From: Tolumonas auensis DSM 9187
GTDB lineage: Bacteria; Pseudomonadota; Gammaproteobacteria; Enterobacterales; Aeromonadaceae
Direction of reading: 5' to 3'
DNA: 64,000 nucleotides
Assembly (NCBI RefSeq): GCF_000023065.1
Contig: NC_012691.1
Coordinates: 1,036,501-1,100,500 of the forward strand
Numbering within the stretch: the stretch's first letter is position 1; each line of letters starts with the position of its first letter. Both the position numbers and the translations under genes were made by a program. Positions 58,084 through 64,000 of the stretch are shown here, in pieces. The notes beneath the pieces were generated by a model. The model was not told the origin of the DNA and did not search any database. It saw only the letters and a program-made list of their open reading frames with translations.

Positions 58084-59010
58084 TTACTCTGCCAGATACG
58101 CTTTCAGTAGCGTTTCTGTCGGCAGTGCAGTCATAGCGCCTTTGGCTGTGGTAGCCAGCGCACCACAGGCATTAGCCTGACGGATGATTTTCAGCAAGTT
58201 GTCGTTGTTATGCCAGTCATCACACGCAACCAGACCGGCCAGCAAACCACCAACAAAAGCATCACCGGCACCTGTCGTATCAACCGGATTTACCGGTTTG
58301 CCGGTTACGAGTTGCTGTTCGTTGTGGTGAACGACTAATGCGCCTTTTTTCCCTTGCGTGATCACAACCAGTGGCAGATTGTATTGCTCATTCAGCCAGC
58401 TCAGTGCGGTTTGCAGATCGCTTTGATCGGTCAGGAACAGCAGTTCATCGTCAGAGAACTTCACCACATCTGCCAGCGCAACCGCCTGCAGAACGACCGG
58501 TTTTAAATCAGCCGGGTTCAGCCACACTTCTTCGCGCAGATTCGGATCAAATGACACATAACCGCCCGCCGCTTTGATCGCTTTCATTGCAGCCAGTGTC
58601 GTTGAGCGTGATGGTTCATTCGCCAGCGCAATAGAGCAGACATGCAGCCATTCGCCTTTCTGAAATGCCGGTACATCCTGCGGTTGCAGGAACTGATCAG
58701 CACTTGGTTTCACCATAAAGGTAAAACTGCGTTCACCGTGGTCATCTAAATCGACAATCACGGTTGATGTCCGGTGTTCTTCATCCAGCAGCATGTATTG
58801 GGTGTCTACACCTTCATCTTTCAGCACCTGCTTCATAAAGCGGCCCAGCGGATCCTGACCTACGCGGCCAAAAAACGCACTGTCTCCGCCCAGGCGGGAA
58901 ATCGCGACTGCAACGTTGGCAGGAGCGCCACCCGGGCATTTCAGATAGTTGGTTTCGCCATTAGGGATCAAATCAACGACCGCATCACCTGTCACCCATA
59001 CTCTTGCCAT
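58084..59010 (-). CDS. scrK: Fructokinase (PfkB family)
   Basis: The 308-residue sugar kinase phosphorylates fructose with ATP. PfkB signature 1 lies in GGAPANVAVAISRLGG and signature 2 in DTTGAGDAFVGGLLA, with the catalytic Asp in GAGD. PfkB kinases of this branch include ScrK and aminoimidazole riboside kinases; the adjacent GH32 hydrolase and sugar ABC transporter favour fructokinase. It is divergent from the transport operon with a 560-base control region, so shared regulation is likely. Confidence 0.88.
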   Translation of the reverse strand: MARVWVTGDAVVDLIPNGETNYLKCPGGAPANVAVAISRLGGDSAFFGRVGQDPLGRFMKQVLKDEGVDTQYMLLDEEHRTSTVIVDLDDHGERSFTFMVKPSADQFLQPQDVPAFQKGEWLHVCSIALANEPSRSTTLAAMKAIKAAGGYVSFDPNLREEVWLNPADLKPVVLQAVALADVVKFSDDELLFLTDQSDLQTALSWLNEQYNLPLVVITQGKKGALVVHHNEQQLVTGKPVNPVDTTGAGDAFVGGLLAGLVACDDWHNNDNLLKIIRQANACGALATTAKGAMTALPTETLLKAYLAE

Positions 59011-59079
59011 CTAAATTTACTCCATTTGTTATTGATACCGGTTCAGGCTTCCTGAGCACCACAGGTATCGTAAAAAGCA

Positions 59080-59458
59080 ATGTAACAAGACTTTGTTACA
59101 TGTGTATCCTGAGAAAATTTCAACGCCGGAAATATAAGCCAGAAAAGCAGAGAAACAATAAAGAATTCACAGAACAGTTTTGATTTCTGCAGCGGTACGC
59201 AAATTTTTCATCAGCAATGCAGGTTAGATGCCCCTGGTACCAAGGTGATGTCTGTTATCTTAACCTGAGTGTCTCAGATGAAATCTTTCGGGTTTTTCAC
59301 GATGTGATAGCGGTAGTTTGGGTAACAAATTTTGAGTGTTACCTTTGTTTTCCCTTCTAAAAATAGATTTGTTAACCATTTAATGTGACTTTGATCGTTA
59401 TTTTTATTGTTACCTCCCCGTATATTGCCGTCAACTTAATGAGCACTAGGTTGTTACA
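59080..59458. promoter_or_regulatory. Control region with repeated TTGTTAC sites
   Basis: ATGTAACAA-gact-TTGTTACAT (59080-59101) is a perfect nine-base inverted repeat close to the scrK start. GGTAACA/TGTTACC forms another at 59321-59343. Further TTGTTAC half-sites occur at 59407 and 59451. The shared half-site suggests one LacI-type sugar repressor controlling both directions (inference). No gene was seen in the 560-base gap. Confidence 0.6.
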
Positions 59459-59570
59459 TTGAATTTGGAGTGTTGTTTCATTGGTGTGATGGTAAACGGT
59501 CCCCATTGATACTCTGTTTTATGGTCACCCGAAGTGACCGGATTATTGTCAGCAAAGGGAAGGGAATAAC

Positions 59571-60836
59571 ATGAAAAAATCCTTACTTGGATTATGTGTT
59601 GCCAGTGTGTTTGCAACTCAGGCAAGTTATGCGCTGGAATTAAAAGCATGGGTTATCGATGGTGATTCTGAAAAACCATATTTCCAGCAACTGGAAGAAA
59701 CCTTTAATGCCAAATACAAAGATCAGAACATCACCGTCGATGTGGTTCCTATTCCCGGCTACAACAGCGCAATCCAGGCTGCTGCGCTTTCCGGTGAATT
59801 GCCGGATGTGATCATGGTTGATGGTCCGAATATGGCGAACTATGTCTGGACCAAAATGCTGCAACCGATGGATGGGTTGCTGGATAAAGCCATAGTGGCC
59901 GATTTGCTGCCATCGGTTAAAGAGCAGAGTATTTATGGACCGGATCAAAAGATTTATATGGTGAGCCCTTATGACTCATCCGTGCTGTTATGGGGCAACA
60001 AAAAGTATCTGAAAGAGGCAGGCGTGCGGATTCCGGCCGGCATCAAAGATGCCTGGGATGATAAAGAGTTTGCTGATGCGCTGGCGAAACTGGCCAAAGT
60101 GAAAGGGGTGCAGTGGCCACTGGATATGAAACTGAACTATGACGGCGAATGGTACACCTACGGTTTTGCGCCTTTTATTCAGTCCCGTGGTGCTGATCTG
60201 ATTGATCGCAAGGCATGGAAAGCGGAAGGCACGATTGATTCACAACCTGCGGTGGATGCGTTAACTGAACTGCAGACATGGTCAAAAAGCGGCTGGATCG
60301 TACCGGCCACTGCAGGAGATAACCGCTTCTATGGTGACAAAACAGCAGCTCTGGCCTGGGTTGGCAACTGGATGTGGCGAGCTCATAAAACCGGTCTGGG
60401 TGATGATCTTGTGCTGATCCCTGCGCCAAAACTGGCTGGTAAATCCGTTTCTCCGAACGGTGGCTGGGGTTGGGCCGTGCCAGCTACAACCCAAAACACA
60501 GCGGAAGTGGCCAAGTTCCTGAACTTCGCCTTATCCACCGAACAGGTTGCCAAATACGCTGACATCACTGGCTATATTCCGGCCCGCCAATCCTCGGTCG
60601 CATTATCTGAAATCTACCGTCCGGGTGGCGAAGGTGCGCTGTTTGTCGAACAGGCACAAAGCGCGGCGGTAGTGCGTCCGGTGCATCCGGCGTATCCGGT
60701 TATTTCCACCTCCTTCGGTAAAGCGGTACAGAACATCCTGCAGGGCGCTGACGTCAAAGGTGAGTTGCAAAAAGCCGCCCGTGCCATTGATGAAGATATC
60801 GAAGATAACAGCAGTTATCCCCCGTTTGATAAGTAA
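59571..60836 (+). CDS. ABC transporter sugar-binding protein
   Basis: The 421-residue type 1 extracellular solute-binding protein has a Sec signal (LLGLCVASVFATQASYA). It has the MalE-like pattern: LPDVIMVDGPNMANYV, PYDSSVLLWGNKKYL, and FYGDKTAALAWVGNW. It should bind a disaccharide or fructoside in the periplasm. First gene of the operon with two permeases and GH32 following, 77 bases before the first permease. Confidence 0.9.
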   Translation: MKKSLLGLCVASVFATQASYALELKAWVIDGDSEKPYFQQLEETFNAKYKDQNITVDVVPIPGYNSAIQAAALSGELPDVIMVDGPNMANYVWTKMLQPMDGLLDKAIVADLLPSVKEQSIYGPDQKIYMVSPYDSSVLLWGNKKYLKEAGVRIPAGIKDAWDDKEFADALAKLAKVKGVQWPLDMKLNYDGEWYTYGFAPFIQSRGADLIDRKAWKAEGTIDSQPAVDALTELQTWSKSGWIVPATAGDNRFYGDKTAALAWVGNWMWRAHKTGLGDDLVLIPAPKLAGKSVSPNGGWGWAVPATTQNTAEVAKFLNFALSTEQVAKYADITGYIPARQSSVALSEIYRPGGEGALFVEQAQSAAVVRPVHPAYPVISTSFGKAVQNILQGADVKGELQKAARAIDEDIEDNSSYPPFDK

Positions 60837-60913
60837 GTTGTAAGTCAAAGTCGCGCCTGTGCCTCGTCAGGCGCGCATCTCTCTCGCTTAAACAGATTCA
60901 TGCAGGAGTTATT

Positions 60914-61789
60914 ATGCGCCGGTTGAAAAACCTGATGCCAGAATTGGCTATGCTGATGCCCGCAATCGTGTTGTTAACGATCTTCGTGGTAGTGCCGTTT
61001 TTCATGTCAGGATATTTATCCTTCACCAATGAAAAACTGATTGCCCGTCCGATTGCGACAATATGGGTTGGATGGCGGAATTACGAACGTCTTTTTACTG
61101 ATCCGGTGTTCTGGCAGGCAGTAAAAAACACGTTTTACTTTGCCTTGCTGGTTACCCCACTCCAGTTGGCAATTTCACTGGGTTCAGCGCTGTTATTAAA
61201 CAGTAAGCTGCCGCTGCGTACCCTGTTTCGCAGCATCGCGTTATTACCATTATTAACCCCGATCACCGTTATCGTGGCGATCTGGGCTGTGCTTTACAAA
61301 ATCCCCGACGGACTGTTTAACCATATATATCAGTCTCTGCTTTCCACTTCGCAATACATTGACTGGCTGGGCAATGTAGATATGGCGATACCGGCGATTG
61401 TGCTGCTGTCTGCCTGGGCGACCTTCCCATTCCAGATGCTGATCTATCTGGCTGGTCTGCAGGAGATCCCGAAAGATCTGTACGAAGCCGCGGAACTTGA
61501 TGGTGCAAAACCTTTCAAGCGTTTCCTGCATGTGACCTTACCGTGTCTGCGTAACACCAATATTTTCGTCATCATCGTTACCACCATTGGTGCACTGAAA
61601 CTGTTTACTCAGGTCAACATTCTGACTCACGGCGGACCAAACGGCGCGACCAATACCATCATTCATTACATGTATGAAAACGGGTTTGTGGCGCAAAAAA
61701 TTGGCTATGCCTCTGCAGTTTCTGTGGCGTTTTTCTTCACAGTAACGGCGATTGCATTGCTGCAACGTTTCCTGATGAAGAATGAGTAG
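60914..61789 (+). CDS. ABC sugar permease, MalF type
   Basis: The 291-residue permease has six membrane segments and the EAA loop EAAELDGAKPFKRFLHVTLP, which contacts the ATPase. It pairs with the next permease; eight bases separate them. The first ~10 residues are cytosolic and basic (MRRLKNL). Confidence 0.93.
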   Translation: MRRLKNLMPELAMLMPAIVLLTIFVVVPFFMSGYLSFTNEKLIARPIATIWVGWRNYERLFTDPVFWQAVKNTFYFALLVTPLQLAISLGSALLLNSKLPLRTLFRSIALLPLLTPITVIVAIWAVLYKIPDGLFNHIYQSLLSTSQYIDWLGNVDMAIPAIVLLSAWATFPFQMLIYLAGLQEIPKDLYEAAELDGAKPFKRFLHVTLPCLRNTNIFVIIVTTIGALKLFTQVNILTHGGPNGATNTIIHYMYENGFVAQKIGYASAVSVAFFFTVTAIALLQRFLMKNE

Positions 61790-61797
61790 GAGGCAAC

Positions 61798-62709
61798 ATG
61801 AAATCAGAAACCGTTCAGTTTGTTCCCGCGATTGATGACGCTGTTGCAGGCAAAGGGAGTCAGGCCATGAAATTCCTGGCTGGTTTAAAAAATGTCCGTG
61901 TCTGGTGTGGATTACTGCTGTCGCTGTGCGTTCTGGCACCGCTGATGATGATGGTGACGATCAGTCTTAATCCCGATGAAGAGCAGATCATGATCTCCAT
62001 GGGAACCATCAAGGCATTCATTCCGCATGTGCTCTCGCTGGAGAATTACCGCGAGATCTGGGGCGATCCGAATCAGCCGTTTGCCCGCTACCTGTTTAAT
62101 ACATTGCTCATCGTCTTTACCACGGTATTTATGTCGATTGTAGTGAACTCCTCGGCAGCCTTTGCGCTGGCGTGGGGGCAGGGTGGGTATCGCAAAATCG
62201 TGATTGGTGTCGTGGTCGCACTGCTGGCGATTCCAGGAGAAAGTCTGGCGCTGCCGCAACTGCTGATGGTGAGCAAGATGGGCATCATCGACAGTTATGA
62301 AGTGCAGATCCTGCCGTTTATCGGCAATGCCATGTCACTGTTCCTGTTCTATCAGTTCTTCACCAAGATCCCGAAAGATCTGATTGATGCAGCCAAGGTC
62401 GATGGCGTCAGCCTGTTCAAAACCTATCTGCATATTGGTTTGCCTCTTTCCAAACCCGTGATTGCAACCGTGGCTATTCTGCAATTCCTCGAGTTCTGGA
62501 ACAGCTACCTGTGGCCGGTCATGGTTACCCGCGGACCGGAATATCGTCCGCTGTCGGTGGCGATGTCAGCCTACTTCGGCAGTAATCAGGCCTACTGGGG
62601 CAACATCATGGCGTTTGCGGTGTCGATGGCGATACCGGTCATTATCTTCTTCTTATTTATTCAGCGGCATTTTGTCCAGAGTATTACTGGCAGTGCGGTG
62701 AAAGGTTAA
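61798..62709 (+). CDS. ABC sugar permease, MalG type
   Basis: The 303-residue permease has six membrane segments and the EAA loop DAAKVDGVSLFKTYLHIGLP. It has an AGGAGG ribosome site. Its N-terminal ~35 residues are a longer-than-usual cytosolic tail. Together with the preceding permease it forms the channel; no ATPase gene of the MalK/MsmK type appears in the window, so it may follow to the right or be shared from elsewhere. Confidence 0.93.
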   Translation: MKSETVQFVPAIDDAVAGKGSQAMKFLAGLKNVRVWCGLLLSLCVLAPLMMMVTISLNPDEEQIMISMGTIKAFIPHVLSLENYREIWGDPNQPFARYLFNTLLIVFTTVFMSIVVNSSAAFALAWGQGGYRKIVIGVVVALLAIPGESLALPQLLMVSKMGIIDSYEVQILPFIGNAMSLFLFYQFFTKIPKDLIDAAKVDGVSLFKTYLHIGLPLSKPVIATVAILQFLEFWNSYLWPVMVTRGPEYRPLSVAMSAYFGSNQAYWGNIMAFAVSMAIPVIIFFLFIQRHFVQSITGSAVKG

Positions 62710-62728
62710 GTCTTTATCAGGAGTTGTT

Positions 62729-64000
62729 ATGTTAGCGGAAAAATATTATCGCCCACTGGTTCACTTTACCCCACCTTTTGGCTGGCTGAATGATCCGAAT
62801 GGCCTGGTTTACAAAGACGGTGAGTATCACCTGTTTTATCAATATCATCCGACCGATAGCGTCTGGGGTCCGATGCACTGGGGACATGCCGTAAGCCGGG
62901 ATCTGTTGGCGTGGACGCACCTGCCGATTGCGCTGGCACCTGATGCGCTGGGTGTCTGCTTTTCCGGCACGGCGATGGTGGATAAAGGTGATAAATCCGG
63001 GATGTTTGATGGTAAGGATGGCTTGCTGGCGTACTACACCATTACGGCCGATAACGTCCCGTTTAATCAGAGTCAGGGTCTGGCTTACAGTCAGGACAAT
63101 GGCCGTCACTGGACTAAATACGCGGGCAATCCGGTTGTCGCGAATCCGGGCTTTGAGGATTTTCGTGATCCGAAAGTGTTCTGGCACGAAAAAACGCAAG
63201 CCTGGATCATGCTGACCACCGTCGGTCAGCAGATCGCAATTTACCGCTCCGCTGATGCGAAAACCTGGCTGTTCAGTTCTTTCTTTGGCGAAGAACATGG
63301 CGCACATGATGAGCGGGCGTGGGAATGCCCGGATCTGTTCGAAATCAGCATCGAGGGCAGCAAGAAAACCCGTTGGGTTCTGATTGTTGGGGTTCAGCGC
63401 GGTGCCTACTCCGGTGGCTCTGGCACACAGTATTTTGTCGGCCAGTTTGATGGCGAGCAATTCATCAATGAAAACACCCCTGACACGGTGCTTTGGTTGG
63501 ATTATGGCCGCGATTTTTACGCCACCCAGACCTGGTCTGATATTCCGGCTGCCGATGGTCGCCGGATCGGAATCAGCTGGATGAGCAACTGGCTTTACGC
63601 CAATCAAGTGCCAACCCAAAGCTGGCGTTCAGCGATGAGCATGCCGCAGGAATTAGCCCTGAAAGTAACGCCGGACGGACTCCGGTTGTGTCATGCGTTT
63701 ATCCGTGAACTAGAAGCGCTTTGTCAGCATCAGGTGACGGCTGCAGATAAAACACAGGCAACACCGGGGGCGGTATTTAATTTTGACTGGTCTGAAGCCC
63801 ATCGTTTGCAGTTCTCGCTGGAGCTGAAAGATAACAGCACACTGGTTTTACAGCCGATGAATGAACTTGAGTTTACTTTCACGGTGCAGAAAGGGCAGCT
63901 GACACTGCGTTGCCAGCGTCACGGACAAATCGGCGTTGCGGAATTTGATGAGCACTTTCCACATGATTTTACTGTCGCATTAGGCGCAAACCGCCCTCTG
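62729..64000 (+). CDS. GH32 beta-fructosidase (partial, cut by window end)
   Basis: The frame is open for 424 codons from ATG 62729 (AGGAG site) to the last base. GH32 catalytic residues are visible: nucleophile Asp22 in WLNDPNG, transition-state Asp147 in FRDPKVF and acid/base Glu199 in WECPDLF. No signal peptide is present, so it acts inside the cell on sucrose or fructo-oligosaccharides taken up by the ABC transporter. The released fructose would feed ScrK. It is close to levanase/invertase type enzymes that lack phosphate specificity; sucrose-6-P hydrolase cannot be excluded. Confidence 0.92.
   Translation, partial: MLAEKYYRPLVHFTPPFGWLNDPNGLVYKDGEYHLFYQYHPTDSVWGPMHWGHAVSRDLLAWTHLPIALAPDALGVCFSGTAMVDKGDKSGMFDGKDGLLAYYTITADNVPFNQSQGLAYSQDNGRHWTKYAGNPVVANPGFEDFRDPKVFWHEKTQAWIMLTTVGQQIAIYRSADAKTWLFSSFFGEEHGAHDERAWECPDLFEISIEGSKKTRWVLIVGVQRGAYSGGSGTQYFVGQFDGEQFINENTPDTVLWLDYGRDFYATQTWSDIPAADGRRIGISWMSNWLYANQVPTQSWRSAMSMPQELALKVTPDGLRLCHAFIRELEALCQHQVTAADKTQATPGAVFNFDWSEAHRLQFSLELKDNSTLVLQPMNELEFTFTVQKGQLTLRCQRHGQIGVAEFDEHFPHDFTVALGANRPL

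Noticed and set aside
62732..63619. 295-codon minus-strand frame at the right end
   Set aside because: It is antisense to the GH32 gene whose catalytic motifs are all visible on the plus strand.

Overview
The window looks like chromosomal DNA of a gammaproteobacterium. Gene content and order resemble Aeromonadales (a Tolumonas- or Aeromonas-like genome), but this is inferred from synteny and protein resemblance recalled from memory; no 16S or database match is available. The left and centre are conserved core genes. The right half is accessory and metabolic, with clusters for oxidative, metalloid and sugar functions. No insertion sequence, phage, CRISPR array or rRNA was found.

Layout. 1-3,915: the end of a cadherin/Ig-like surface protein, a secreted repeat protein (-), and a divergent VpsR-like sigma-54 activator (+). 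3,982-4,266: a three-tRNA operon, Phe-Thr-Phe (-). 4,396-10,917: mutY-yggX (-), trmB (+), and the block yggS-proC-yggT-yggU-rdgB-hemW (-). 10,951-13,105: pilT-pilU. 13,180-17,658: yaaA, srmB, trmN, fldB, xerD. 17,693-24,110: a DUF4139 protein, recJ, prfB (with its programmed frameshift) and lysS, i.e. the enterobacterial fldB-xerD-dsbC-recJ-prfB-lysS order with dsbC replaced. 24,170-27,293: the ABC-F protein YbiT and RimO, convergent, separated by a large palindromic intergenic element.

27,300-31,860 is a lower-GC decaying region. A DGC protein and a flavoredoxin face a MarR regulator across a clear operator. A run of broken genes follows: a glutamine amidotransferase without its N-terminus, an AraC-regulator remnant with an in-frame stop, a LysR remnant without either end, an AzlD-hydrolase chimera and a decapitated Tat-exported aldo/keto reductase. 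Next come a GH1 phospho-beta-glucosidase with a divergent LysR regulator, a DapB paralogue, an FAD oxidoreductase, an ynjBCD-ynjF transporter operon, a TVP38-membrane/flavin-disulfide-reductase fusion, katG, and acuI with a TetR regulator and matching operators.

47,658-57,872 holds three paralogous ~65-residue proteins of unknown function. They flank a long minus-strand run: ybaN, ACR3 arsenite exporter, SigZ-type ECF sigma factor with a Cys-rich tail, two DUF318-type permeases, a CxxC mini-thioredoxin, DUF2703, PAP2-LssY phosphatase, DgkA and periplasmic MsrAB. The window ends in a sucrose/fructoside system: scrK (-), then a divergent ABC transporter (binding protein and two permeases) and a cytoplasmic GH32 hydrolase cut by the window edge.

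The candidates most worth following as undescribed biology are the triplicated small-protein family with its structured leader, the sigma-factor-linked metalloid/permease operon, and the ynj/TVP38-reductase cluster.
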